DNA of 64,000 nt, from contig NC_092485.1 in assembly GCF_047495875.1 (NCBI RefSeq), forward strand, positions 6,768,890-6,832,889. Direction: 5' to 3'. Shown piece after piece: positions 1 through 19,655 of the stretch. Position 1 is the stretch's first letter; every line of letters starts with the position of its first letter. The stretch comes from Pithys albifrons albifrons (taxonomy: Eukaryota > Chordata > Aves > Passeriformes > Thamnophilidae). The notes beneath the pieces are model-generated. The model was not told the origin of the DNA, made no database searches, and saw only the letters and a list, made by a program, of their open reading frames with translations. A program made the position numbers and the translations under genes.

Positions 1-2026
1 CAGGAAGGAAAATAAAGACAGGACAAAAAAAAAAGGAAGCGAGAAATCCTTTCCCAAGTTTCCTTCTGCACCCGAAAAAACCCAAACATAAACAAACTGT
101 CTTTACTGGCCCCTGTGAAAGCTTTGGCTGCTCTGGAGCTATAAAGGAGGGAGGGAGGAAGGGGTGTTGAAACAGCCTGGGAGTCCATGGTGCTGGTAGT
201 AGTATGGAATGGACAGTGCTCAGCAAGGAGGGCTGGGTGCCAATTTCTGTACAAACCAGAGGTAGAAGTGTGTGGAGTTGGGATTTGCTGTCCTCTACTG
301 GGAATTGCTGGGAAACGTTCCCATTGCAGTGTTACTCAGCAGCTGGCTTTTACACCTTCTTGAGCAGCTGAGAAAGTAACTCAGGAGAAACAGCAAAGAC
401 TTATTTATCTTGTTAATTTGCCAAAATCTGTAATGATTTGGCTTCCAGCTGAATGTAATTGTGAAAGAAGTCTTCTGACCCTTCCAACGCTGGTCTTGCT
501 GATCTCTGCCAGCCAAGACAGGGCACAGCTCTCTCTGTCCCAAGTCTTCACAAACGATCTGTTCATTAAATCTGTGCTGGGAAGAACATGGTCGGCTCTC
601 TCAGCTGCATCAACTGAATTAGCTCTTAGCTGTGCTTATGGGAAGGGTGTAACCAGTGCTGTCTGTGCTGCGCAGGCTGAAGCTTCATCACCCTGCTCTC
701 CTGTGTTAGAAATGGGGTTAGATGCTCTGTACATCAGCAGCTGGGAAGGCAGGTAAGAATGTGCACCCTCAGATGAGGAAACCTGCCTTGAATTCTGCAG
801 AAGCTGATTATGTAGTCCAAGTGCCTTCCTCCTATTTCCCTGGCTTCTCAGAAAACTTTATGCAGTGCTGTCCCCTCTGCTGACATCTGCTGAAGTCCTG
901 AAACTGACAACTCTTCACTCAGAGTCCTCCTGTGATACCCTACAGCGTCTTCATTGCTGAAGCTGGCTTGTGTAGCTGTTCCTGCACTTCCTTTGCTTTT
1001 ACCAAGTGAATGGAGAAATGTGTCTGCGCAAGGCTGGAGGAGACAGCTAAAAGCCATAGGATTGAATGTGATGTTTTATAGCCCTTCTGTTTCCATGGGA
1101 GATGGGATTAAGGATTTATGAGCTGTGGGGACTGCTCTGGAAGTTCACAGAGCGATTTGGCAGAGAAAACCCTTTTTTCATGTTTGCCTCATGGAGGGGT
1201 CAAGGAGGGGCTGAGGCACCCCTGGAAAAGACCACTGAGAAACCAAAATTACAGCTGTCTATCTGAGGACCTCCTTTCCCATTTGGAATCTGGGGCCTCC
1301 TTTGCAATCTGAGCAAAAAGCCTCCAGAAGAAGAGAAACTGTCACAGGATTGTTGTGTCCAGCCGCAAGCAGCAAATGTGACCAGAGGGAGTTACACATC
1401 ATGTCTGTGGCAATGGTTGTTGTACTATGTTTTCATTAGCTTTATGGAAGATTCTCATTTCAAGCCAGACCTGCTTTTACACAGAAACATATGTGCAGCA
1501 TCAAAGATCCTGAATGCAACAGAATTCATTTCAGCAGCCTGTATTTTTAATGGGTGACATTCACTGTGTCCGGGATACAGCGAAGGCCCTGGCCTGCCTT
1601 AAAAGACAACAGCCTCCAAGCACATGGCAAAGCAGAAATTGCTTTATTCCCTTATCTCCATGCATTAGGGAAGGAGAAGGCAGAGTTAGAACTAATTCTG
1701 AACTTTAACCACTTGTGTTTCTTTCTCTTCACAGCTCTGTTAGCTCCAGCTTGCTTCTGCAGGTAAAAGGGAATAAAGGCGAGCCACTAATACAGGGCTT
1801 GGTACTCCACCTAGTCCTCCAAAGAGCACAGGCTGTGGTCTGCTGCCCAAAGCTACACAGGGGTAACATCTCCTGTGCAGAGCTCTACTGGGTTGCTCAA
1901 AGGGCCTTTCTTTGGTGTTCTTCTGTGAGCACAAGAATTGACTTTTCTCTATGAGACTTTTGGGATTGCCAAATTTGTTAGAACATACTGCCAATGTCAG
2001 AATTGTTTTTTATTTCTCTGCTGCAG
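1..2026 (+). other. MAPK13: MAPK13 intron 1 (3' part)
   Basis: The first recognisable exon starts after an ordinary polypyrimidine-AG acceptor at 2025-2026, in the middle of the kinase N-lobe ([10 protein letters not shown]). I searched both strands of this stretch for the p38 N-terminal exon and for any other known coding motif and saw none. Short open frames here have no recognisable content. Confidence 0.75.
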
Positions 2027-9519
<7,493 letters not shown>

Positions 9520-9730
9520 CGACTGGTGCAGCTGAGGCTGGGATTCACTTCTCGATGACAGATGGAGTTTATTCCACATTGTCTTGATGGTGGCCATCGT
9601 TTGGCCTGTGGGACTTCTCTGTGTGCCAACACAAGGATGACCCCGTGCTGCGGGTACTGGACTTTGTTCTACTAAAAGGGAAGCACTCCAGACCGATTTC
9701 AACATAAAAGATAAATATATTCTTGTTCCA
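9520..9730 (+). other. MAPK13: MAPK13 3' UTR with non-canonical poly(A) signals
   Basis: No AATAAA or ATTAAA follows the stop codon within a plausible distance. The candidates are the one-base variants CATAAA (9703-9708) and GATAAA (9710-9715), followed about 40-60 bases later by a GU/U-rich stretch (around 9756-9777) that could be the downstream element. The end at about 9730 is inferred. Confidence 0.5.
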
Positions 9731-12700
9731 ACTTTAAGTGGGAGAATTTTACTTGGTGTTTCTCTCTTTTTTTATTATTTTTACCCCTGTATTTGTCCAC
9801 TTGAGAGAGAAGGGGGTTCACTCTTTCTCATTCAAGCATAGGGTTTAGTACACTAGTTATGGATAAGGTAAAGAAAAAGGTAAATTGACTGAGAAGTGAG
9901 TCTCAAGCAAAATGATCAGAAATAGTATCACTTTTTAAAAAATTTTCTTTCTTTAGCATAACAAAACCTTATGCAATCTAACTCTGACTGTGTCCTCCTT
10001 CCTGGAGCAGTTACACAGCATCCAGCATATCAAGGCTGCTGGGATGGTGCCAGCTCCAGGCCACCATGGGAATCCAGTTGGTCATGGGATCAGTCTGTGT
10101 TCAGAGCAGCTCCAAACTCATGCTATACACATAACTCTGCTTGGGATATTCCCCTATGGAAAGCCACTGCCTTTTTCCTCCCCCTCCCCCCTGCTCTGCT
10201 TATGTAATTCCCTGGGTTTTGATCAGTGCTGTCTCCTCATCAGTGCTGTCTCCTCACTGTTAGTTGCAAGCACAGACTGGGAATTCAAGGCCACTTCCCA
10301 TATTGATAGACTGTGTATCCCAGGGAGCTGCACAACTTAGTTTGAATATGAGTCTGCAGGACATTTTCCACCCTGTGCTGAAACTGGTGTATCTGTAGGT
10401 CCGTGGCTTATTGATACACTCACTAGATAGTTCAGTGCTAGGCAAGTACTTCTGATGGTTGTGATAACACACCTTTGGACTGCAATGCCTTCTTCCCTAT
10501 GATGATCAGTGCGGTTCAGACAATCATTCCAAAGTCCATCTCAAAGAATATGTGCCTAGAGACAAGTGTCTTTTCTGTATCAGAGCTCAGAGCACATGGT
10601 TGCCAGGGCTAGAGACAAGTATTTGCTGAGAAGGTATGTGAACTCAGTAATACATGCTGTGTTTCTCAAATCTCCCCTTCTTGTGTAGCTGCCGAGTTAT
10701 TTCGGTTTGATTTAACCATGTTGCTTTCAGAACTCTCTAGTTTTCTTAAGTAATGTTCAGTTTTGCTGTACAGGAAGGGAAGACTGCAATGTTACCAGAA
10801 TTTTCTGATCTCTCTTCATTGTGAACTGGACATGACAGTGTTTCTTGGCTGTCTCTCTGTTGCAGCTCTTGCCATGCAGAACTTGAGATAACGCTCCAGT
10901 GCCTGCTGCTTTTTGATATTATGGTGTTGATGTTATCCTGCTGTAGCTGCACAGATGGTCCATGCTGATGAGAGGTGGTTTCTCTTGCCTCATATCTCTC
11001 TGCATCATGTACAAGCCCTTTGCCTCACTTCTCTCTTAAGTAGGTGCTTCTTGCTAAGTGTGAGATGGACCTGCATTTTCCTTGAACGGCTGCATCTGCC
11101 AAACAGCAGTTGGAATATTGTCCTTTTGAACCTGGCATCTGACTTCACTGCCATGTGCCCTGTATAATCTTGAACTGAAGTTGGAGAGAAGCTCTCTGCA
11201 GCTGCCATTAACACCTCAGAGAGCTGCAGATGTTTAACCTGAAGTGTTTTCTGGTTCTCTGTAATGATGGCTGAGGGAGAAAACATCTTCCTTATGAGGG
11301 AATGTACTCAGCAGTCTACTGGTGGTTCAAGAGAGACTTACATAGTTTTAAAGAATAACCTAAGTGCCCTTTGGGAATTGTCTGTCTGACCAGAGGACAA
11401 ACATGAAGATGCACTTGGGACTTCTGATAGAAATGGATGTGAGAAGAACAGTTTTGAACACGACCAAGGAGGGTACACAGATTTTGCTGTTAATGAGAAT
11501 AAGCATTAGTATCACTTGTTTCAGGGATAGCACATTGTCTCTTCAGTATCAGTCTTTCTGCTGAGTGTACATCCAGAAAATAATTTGTGTTTCAGGGAGT
11601 GGGTTTCTGAGTTTCTCTTTCTTTTGAAAGCTTACACCAAATGCTCTGAAATTGCAAGAGCAATCTTAACAGCTGGCGTGTGAGCTCCATGCTCTGGTTT
11701 CATTCATTCACCCAGCAATCCCTTACAGTGACAGCCCACTGTCCAAGAGCCAAATACTATTTCTTCTGCAATACCTACTATCTCAACAAATGCAGGGAGC
11801 TGGTGTTCTGCAAGTTCAGAAACCCTGGAAGTGTATGTGATTTGGTTTGCGTGGTATGTACCAGCCAGGAACTCAAAATAGAGAGCAGAGTATGTAGCAG
11901 GTTGGCAGTGGAAGGACAATGTCGGTCTGTGAAGCCGAACCGTCCCAGTGCTTGTGTGGCATCTGAGGACATGTTTCAGTGAAGAGGAATGAGCTACTGG
12001 AAAGGGGCGTCAGGAAATCATACTGACATTTCATGAAAGGAGTTTGAAAAACACCTGCTTGACAGAGCCCATGAACTCAGGCCAAGCCTGAAATACTTCA
12101 AAATCAGCACAAGAAACGAGAGGGGGTGTGTGACCCTGACAGACACTGTTAGTCAAAGAAGGAATTATCTTAGGTAAAAGCAAAGGTGGTGCCTGTTGAT
12201 GACCCACACCGACACATAATGGACAGACGTTCCCTCCATTACGTTTTTCTTGCCCTTGCGTAGTTTGCATACTTAAAAATACAAAAGTGATAAAGATCGC
12301 TCAGCCAATAAGTGATCTAAAATTCCATAAATTAGGCCAGCCACAAGTATGTTTGCTATTTATATTAAGGATGTATGGATAGAATTTTTGTGCCTGTCTC
12401 ACATAACATACCAATGTTTAACTTGAAATCCTATTTACTTTCTATTCTTACCTTCATTTCTGTGTTTTAAGCATTTTTCTTTAAATTTGGAAAGTGAAGC
12501 CTTCATTAACAATCTAAGTTGGGATTTTTTTGACAGCAAGTTAGGTCTGCGAAGTTGCAACTTTATGGGACCTATTTATTAGGTACTTGCACATGTAAAT
12601 GGGAAAAAAAGCAGATGAAGCAATGATTATTTTATTTTCTTAAGAAACATCACAAAATTGCTAGGAATTTTTAAGAGATATAATAGTTGCTGCGTTTTGG

Positions 12701-13170
12701 ACACCACCTACAAACCTTTCAGCGCATAGTTTTGAAAATTTCTACAGCCTCTTAGAAAACTGTACTTATTTTATCCTCTAGGAAAAATATATTTTCATAT
12801 TTAACATTTTCACATTCTAGGTAGCAGACTAAACAAATAATTTTCATGTTTTCATTTATGTGATACGTGATATTTTTCTTATACATAATTATAAACACAT
12901 CCGAGAACTCTAGTGAGATACTTTACAAAGGATGGTAATACCTTTTCGTATTTCCATGTCTCACTGTTTCCTGAGCAACCAAGGAAAGCATTCTTAAGCA
13001 TTTTCCTGTATCATGGGTCAGCAGAGTGTTGGCTGGAAATGTGATTATGGCTATTTTTCTTTTCGCAACTGAAAGAAACGAGACATGAAGGATTGAATGA
13101 ATAACAAAATAGCCAGCACTAATTTATTTTTTCTCCAAATGGATGAACACTTGCTGCACTAATTGCACTT

Positions 13171-13235
13171 ATCATAAACTCATTCAGGTCAGAAAAGACC
13201 ATTAAGACTACTGAATCCAAATGTACCCTGTGAAA
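13171..13235 (-). repeat. Degenerate CR1 LINE 3'-end fragment (possible)
   Basis: The stretch running CATAAACTCATTCAGGTCAG and on through AAAAGACCATTAAGA is a worn match to the reverse complement of the avian CR1 3' terminus (the AGGTTGGAAAAGACC type segment). Only about 65 bases are recognisable, so this is tentative. Confidence 0.45.
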
Positions 13236-14419
13236 ATGTCAGAGTTTGCAGGTGAATGTGGTTTATGGGACATGTCGCCTGATTTCTCTCTACAAGGCCA
13301 TTTTCTGAGCACAAGTTTATACAGCTTTTAATGTGATGTTCAGCTGGTGTTGCTTCATAGCTGAGTCAGTCAGCTCTTTGGCTGACTGGTAACTTTTTTT
13401 TTGCTGGATTGTGCTCTGTTAAATAATACTGAAAGGTTAGTATATTGTGTCTTCAACGCTCATTGATTCTCTGTTAAATGAAAGTGAGTTAACTTCTTTT
13501 AGCTAAGCCTGACTGGAAAAATAAAAATTCTCCCACCATAAACCATAATTTCAGATCTGTCTTCAGAACACTTCGACTGGAAAAATGTCTTAAAATTACA
13601 GGATGTTGAGATTAAAAAAAGATATACCACTGAGGAGATAGTGCTGGATGTTTATGATGTTTATGTCACCTCTCTGTTCTAAGTGAGGCTGAGAGGGTTG
13701 TATATACTCCACACAAAACAAGGGTCTTAGGGAGTGCAGGTGAGCACTTGCAAATCCAGCTGAAAGAAATGGCAGCGGAGGCTCATCACTTCGAGGTACC
13801 AGGCTTTTAACTTTTAATGCATAGGGGTCCTTTTTAGCAATTGCACAGAAAAACCTCCCCAAGAGAGATACAAATGAATCAACAGCAACAAAAAAACCCA
13901 ACCCAGTGTCAATTCTAAATGGTAATTCTCTTCCTTTTTATGTATGTTTTATATACTTGAAAAAAGATGGAGAAAATTATACTATGAATGAAGGTGCCCA
14001 ACTCTGTTTGAGGTGTCTTGGCTAATGCTTTCATTTGAAGCAATATCACTGGTTTTGCACTTTAAAAACTGGGAGGGCAAAGAAATTGAGTTAAGTTGCC
14101 TCTGAGAGTTGAGAGAGGTTCAGAATTTTTTTTTCAAATAACACATTAGTTCCACAGCTTTGATATAAAAGATGGATAATTTGTTTTGATGTTATAACAT
14201 GTGAGCCCTGGTCATCAGAGGTGTCCGGACATCTCTGTGCACAAGTCATCCCACTGAACTTAAGAGGGAACCTAATGTTATTACAGTAAGCTAATTCCAG
14301 TGCAAATCTAGGAGTATAAAGTTTCAAAACTGGGGTCAAAATGAAAGTTTGCAAAAGTCTGTCTTATTTAAAAAACACACAGAAAATGCTAGGAAAAAAA
14401 ATTCTCACATAAAGAAGGA

Positions 14420-14826
14420 AAAAATTCATAGAAACATATAATGGCCTGGGTTGGAGGGGACCTTAAAGAACATCTAGTTCTAACCCCCTTGGCCGTGGAC
14501 AGAGACACCCTCTACCTTACTCGGAGCTCAAACCAACCCGGTCTTGGACACTTCCAGGTAAGGGACAGCCACAGTTTCTCTGGGTAACCTGTGCCAGAGC
14601 CTCATCCCCCTCACAGGGAAGATTTTTTTTTCCTAATACCTTATCTAAACCTACTCACTTTTAGTCTGAAGCCATTCCCCCTTGTCCTGTCCCTACGTGC
14701 CCTTGTAAAAAGTCTCTCATCTTTCTGTTTGGCTTCCTTCAGGTACTGGAAGGCCACAATTAAGTCACTCTAAAGATTCTCTTTTTCCAAGCTGAATATA
14801 CCCAATTCTCTCAGCCTTTGAAGTTG
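14420..14826 (-). mobile_element. CR1 LINE 3' fragment, antisense
   Basis: About 400 bases of the 3' end of a chicken-repeat-1 type LINE, inserted in reverse orientation: the element's 3' end is at the left. Diagnostic segments are GGGTTGGAGGGGACCTTAAA (14450s), ACACTTCCAG, TCTCTGGGTAACCTGTGCCA (14578-14597), CCCCTTGTCCTGTC (about 14680) and AATTCTCTCAGCCTTTG at the right end. It has many mismatches and no reverse-transcriptase frame, so it is an old 5'-truncated copy, the usual CR1 state. It is strong evidence for an avian (or at least sauropsid) genome. Confidence 0.9.
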
Positions 14827-16099
14827 CTGATCAGTTACTGAAATGATTTTATTTGTTGTTTAACTAGGAAGCAAATGCATCTATAGATTGTAGTTTAGTG
14901 TGTTTTTATCCTTCATGGCTAGGACCATATGGTTGTGCAGCTGTTCTTCAGGGGTTAAGTGAGATCCTGTGTAAATCAGCAAGAGTATTGGGACTTCGTT
15001 TTCTAAATCTTTCATATGTTATTTTTCATGGGGGACAAGAATAGATTATCATTTATTTTCAAGTCCTGGTACATGAAGAGTAGATTTGTAAAAAAGCATA
15101 CACTGTATATACACAGTACATTCTTAAAAGGTGACATGTAAGACTCTTTAGCAGCAAGGAACGCATTTTCCCATGCTTTTAAAGCTTCAGCAAGCTCTGG
15201 TCCAACTATGCAAAACAGACTTGTCATAGACTGGCTGCTCCCAGATTCCAACATTAAGAGACTGAAGATCTATAGTTGGACTGTAAATGAGGGAAAACAG
15301 CACTCATTTTTTTCCTTCTGAAACAGTTAATTCTATAAATTCAGATGTGGTATTATGCAATACTCTGCACAGTGTGGGAAGTGGAGCATACATGTGCCCA
15401 AGTATGTGGTACACTCTATAAAAAGCAAGTGTAGGAATCTCTGCAGTCCCTATCTCACCACTTACTCTCAGTTGCAAATGTAACTTCTTCCTTGTTCATT
15501 CCTCAGTCCTTTTCTCTCTGTCCTTCTGCTCGGTCATATCTCTTGCATATTAGGAGGCTACGTAGACCTTAAGTATTGGTCTAGAAAATAAATACAGGCT
15601 CTTGCTGTTCACACAGTTTGTTTGATGTCATTGCTTTTTTGGGAAAACAGTGGCAGAGACAAAGCTACAGGTTCTCTGGCACTCTAGGACATTTTGTGGG
15701 ATCCCATGCCTCCTGCAAAAACACGGGTGTAAGATGAAGACACCCCAAAAAACCTGGGATAAAAATCCCATCTCCTGTGACCTGAGGGCTCCCAAACCCC
15801 AACCGCGAGGCTGGACGCGGGGAGGAAGGGGACGAGGAGCGGGCCCAGCGCTCTCCGGCCGCCTGGGACCAGCAGACGGTGCTCGGCGGTGGCGGCTGCC
15901 CGCTGCTCTGTGCCCCGCCAGGTGCGGACATGGGCGGGAGCTCACGCCGTCTGAGTCGGGAGGGCCCCCCCCATTCTCGTCACCCCGAGGCCCCGCAGGT
16001 CTCCCGCTCCGCACGGCCCGGGCTGTGGGAAGGGACCGGGGAGGGGCGGGCGGCGCTTGCCCGCGGGGAGCGGAGCACGGAGCCCCCTCCTCCGCCCAC

Positions 16100-16575
16100 C
16101 CGCTGCCTGCCGCCTTCCCCACCGCTCGGCCGCCTCCATTTTGAGCGTGTGCCCCCTGCTCCCCCCCCGGCCCCCCCCGCCGCCTCCACAGCACCGAGAG
16201 CGTCGGGGGCGCTGGAGCCCCGGGGGGGCGGGGGGGAGCCGAGGGTAGCGGGGGGCGAAGCAGCACCGGGGCCGAAGCAGCAGCGGCGGGAGCAGCGGCG
16301 GCAGCGGCGGGAGGAAGCGGCGCTGAGGCAGCGGCGGCAGCTGGAGCGGACGGAGCCGACATCTTGTGCCCTCCCCTCCCGCCGCCGGCTGGGTGAGCCC
16401 GTCCGCCCCAGGGGGGAGGGGAGGAGGAGGCGGAGAAGATTTAAAAAAAAAAAAAAAGAAAAAAAGAAAAAAACACACACAAAAAAAAAGGAAAAAAAAA
16501 TAACAAAAAATCTCCTCTAAAGGAGGCGGCGGCAACGGTGGAGAAGCCGCGGAGGCGGCGCGCTGAGCCGGACAG
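16100..16575 (+). other. BRPF3: Probable non-coding first exon of BRPF3 (5' boundary uncertain)
   Basis: A good donor, GACAG|GTAAAG, occurs at 16575/16576 in the CpG island. The first coding exon (19638) starts with an acceptor only 18 bases before the ATG, so an upstream non-coding exon is required. The left boundary given is a guess within the island. The exon as drawn contains a striking A-rich tract (16442-16510). Confidence 0.55.
16442..16510 (+). repeat. A-rich simple-sequence tract within GC-rich 5' exon
   Basis: About 70 bases made almost only of A with scattered G and a short CA run, set inside otherwise about 80% GC sequence, ending about 65 bases before the inferred splice donor at 16576. 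On the mRNA strand it is A-rich, so it would be a 5'-UTR oligo(A) tract if the exon call is right. Confidence 0.85.
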
Positions 16576-19500
16576 GTAAAGCGCTGCGTGGGAGGCCGCG
16601 ACACTCTTCCTTCAGGGGGTCTCCTCTCCTCCCTCGCACCCCTCGCCAGGGTCGCGGGAAGGTGACCGGGTGGGCGGGAAGGAGCTGGGCAGCGCGGTGC
16701 GCCGGAGCCCCGGGCCCTCTCTATCCCCGCGCGGAGGGGGCGGCCCTCGGACCCTTCCAGGGAGGGGGCGGCGGCAGGAGCGCCTGGAGAGGGGGCACAG
16801 GCAGCGCTCTACCCGCCGAGCCCCCCCCTTGCCGCCATCTTAGCCCCCTCTTCTTCGCGGTGCCTCGGGGGTGCCGCCCACCTTCTCCTACGCTATTGGC
16901 CCAGGCGGGACCCAGCGAACCTTCCTGTAGGTCCGCAAAGCCTTGCGTTGATACTGGGTTTGGAGCTGTGATGGATGGCGGCGACAGCCAATCGCCTTCC
17001 AACGCCTGTGCGCGCTCTGTCGCTCTCCTCGCAGCGGTCCCTCTCTTTGGAGACGCTTCTCCCTTCGCGAAGAGCGGCGGCTCCGCCTGGCAGCGGCCTG
17101 GAGGTGGCCACCGGAGGGGGTCATCGCACCGCCTTCCCGTCTCCCGGGGCAGCTTAGTTTCTGTCCGAGTCCCTGCTGTACCTTGACCTAGATCGCCGGC
17201 GGCCCTTGAGTTCCCTGCAGGGATCTCGTGTCCCTGGCTCTCTGCACAGGACAGCTCCTGAGAGGAGCTCCCGCCGGCGCCTGACAGCTCATGGCACGTC
17301 ACAGTTACCTCAGCTGCTGCTGAGGCCACATGCAGTTCATGGCGCACACAGACTCTTGCTAAGCCCAGACTTTACCTTAAACTTCATCTACAGCCTTTCT
17401 CACAACGCTCCCCATGCCGAAGGAGGTCGTCTCTTGCAGCCTGGTGCCTCTCCTGTCAGCTTGGCTTGCTTACAGAAATATCAGGGGATCGATAAAGATT
17501 TTCGTGTGTGCCAGGGCAGGCAGCTCTCCATGACACCTGTTGAGCACTGACACTTTGTTGTAGGTATCAACGTGGGTGTCAGGTGCATGGGGGCAATATG
17601 ATCCTTTGGCAAGCATGGACACAGCAGGAATGTGGAGGGACTGTTGAGGGTGGCAGGAGCTGAAGCAGCATTTTGGCTGGCACAAGGTAGAAAGGGGGCT
17701 GCAACTGTTGCAGGCTGTTTCTTCCCTCTGGCATCTGTTGCTTTTATTTTACAGTCGTGTTTATTAAATTGTTTTGTGGGTGTCTGTTTCTATTCCACAG
17801 TAGTGGGTTTTAAATCCCAGCGAACAGCCACAAGTGGCTGCACAGAGCTGGATGGCTGGTGGTACAGGACAGCAATGCTGAGGAATGTCTCCAGACCTTG
17901 TATTTGACTTGATGTCTGAAAGAGAGGCAGTCTTTGGTAACATCAACCCCCAAACTGTTCAGAACTATACAAGCTATGCCACTGGCAGTAGTCATGGTGC
18001 ACCAGAGTTGAAGGAGAGCCACATTCCTCACATCTGCTGTGGCTCGCTAACGTCCCAGTGGCCTTCTCCTTCCTGCAAGTCACTGAAGTTCTTAATTGTT
18101 GAGGGACCTGGTTCTTCACTGGGATCATTGAGCCATGATGGAAAGGGCCAGGAAACTCCACTACTGCCTTAAGCTCCAGCCTTGCCGTCCTCTGCACTTT
18201 AGCAAAGAAACCTGGTGCTGTAAAGTAAATCCTTGGTTGTTTAGTGTGGGAAGGCGATAAGGAAGGACTGCAGCATGAAGAAGAGTTGGGAAGAAGACTG
18301 AAGCCTTCTGCAATGTGAGAGGGTGCCTCTGACCCTTGGAAATGGCCAACACAGTATTGTGTGGGTGTAAATCACAGCAATATTTAGCTTTTCCTTTAGA
18401 GGACTCACTCGTGCCAGATATTCCAGGCTTTGTGTATAATAGGGGCCTGTATTGTGATGTTGTTCAATACATGTTTTTTTCAGTGGAGCTTTTGACCGCT
18501 TTGTAATAAATTTAAGTGTCCTGGAGATGGGCTTGGTTTTTCAGTTGCCTTTTGCAGCCTTCCCAGGCAACTCTTGCCTACAGGTGTAAAAGGTGCTGCT
18601 CAGGAGAATTCAACCACTCCTGAATGAGCTGTTGGGGTACAGTTAAGTTCATTTCTAGCAGCTTTATGCATTGTAGCCACCTTGTTTGCTCAGTTGTACT
18701 CTCTAGGAACTTCACACTCTGCTCCTGGTGCAACACCCAGCAGAAATGGGTGATGGGAGTGTTTTGCAAAGCTTTGATCATATGGAAATAGTGAGAGGAT
18801 GACTGTTTGAACCTTCTATTCTCACATCAGCAACCTTTGTGCATGGTAAGACAGAATCAGCATGGACTGAAATAGTGTTTAACCCCACCAGTGTCAAGTA
18901 TCTTCAGCATTTCAGTGTTCACGGATGCTGTTTGCAGAGGAATTTTTTTTTATGTGTCACTGGGAGGTGTTTTCAAATGTGCCAGGGAAATCAAAACATG
19001 CCTAGGTTGCTGTGTAGAAATTTCTGTTGTTGTAGAAAGGTTGTAGGTTCAGCTCAGTGTGAGTTCATTTCATTGTTGCTTTTGAGGTTTTTTTGGAGGT
19101 GGATAGCTGTGTCTCTTCTGATACCCAGGTGAATATCTTATCCCAGGCACTCAGCTCTTGCTGGCAGCAATTTCTATGCTGTTTTAGATGCTTCTTCATA
19201 ATGCTAAATAATTGTGTGGTTTACAAATGCGTTGTTTTATGGCAGTTGGTGGAAAGCCCACTTTGGGTAATTTTTCTAGAAATACATTGATTTTTTTCAC
19301 TAAAGGGACCCTGTACCCTTGTTTTTCCCATCAACAGATAAAACAACCTGTCCTTCAGAAGCTTGTTTCACTGAAATTAGCTTTTCCTTCAGCACTTTCA
19401 GCAGTTGGCTAATACATCATTTTTTCTCAATGCAGTATTAATTATGAGTGTGGTCCATTCATAATAATTACTTCATCCTCCAATATATTTTTGCCTATAT

Positions 19501-19637
19501 ATCTTTTACCTCCAGTATCTTCTTTGCTTGTACTGACTAGAATTGTAAGAGAGCTGTTTGTCAGCAGAATTTTCAATCTGCACTGTTTCTTGCCTGACTC
19601 CTTGTCTTACACTGTCCTCTGTCCTGTTTTGTTCCAG
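16576..19637 (+). other. BRPF3: BRPF3 intron 1
   Basis: About 3 kb between the CpG-island donor and the first coding exon. The first 600 bases continue the CpG island, and the rest is ordinary unique-looking sequence. I see no coding exon, RNA gene or recognisable transposon in it. Confidence 0.6.
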
Positions 19638-19655
19638 GGTCTCTGGACCACAGTG

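Larger units (their letters stand above)
9731..15780. other. Intergenic region between MAPK13 and BRPF3
   Basis: About 6 kb, AT-rich especially from 12,280 to 13,560. Open frames are short and none resembles a known protein. No tRNA-like or other structural RNA gene was recognised. Two CR1-derived fragments lie here and are listed separately. Enhancers for either neighbour could be present, but the sequence alone shows nothing decisive. Confidence 0.6.
15780..17170 (+). promoter_or_regulatory. BRPF3: CpG-island promoter of BRPF3
   Basis: Base composition changes abruptly from AT-rich to very GC- and CpG-rich at about 15,780 and decays after about 17,170. No TATA box is apparent. GC-box-like runs such as GAGGGGCGGG (around 16,040) are frequent, and a CCATCTT YY1-like core is at 16,835. 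The long open frames on both strands in this interval come from GC-rich, stop-poor sequence and match no protein. Transcription start(s) cannot be fixed from sequence alone. Confidence 0.75.

Noticed and set aside
1..2026. Search for the MAPK13 first coding exon
   Set aside because: No sequence encoding the p38 glycine-rich loop with a phase-matching donor was found, so the exon is placed outside the window.
13060..13085. Interferon-response-like GAAAGAAAC motif in the intergenic region
   Set aside because: Spacing does not fit the GAAANNGAAA consensus, and a single short match in AT-rich DNA is expected by chance.
9731..15780. Small open frames of 60-100 codons between MAPK13 and BRPF3
   Set aside because: Lengths are expected by chance, there is no recognisable content, and several overlap the CR1 fragments.
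15628..16604. Long minus- and plus-strand open frames (up to 244 codons) around 16 kb
   Set aside because: GC-rich CpG-island sequence with few stops. Translations are proline/alanine/arginine low complexity with no homology I recognise.
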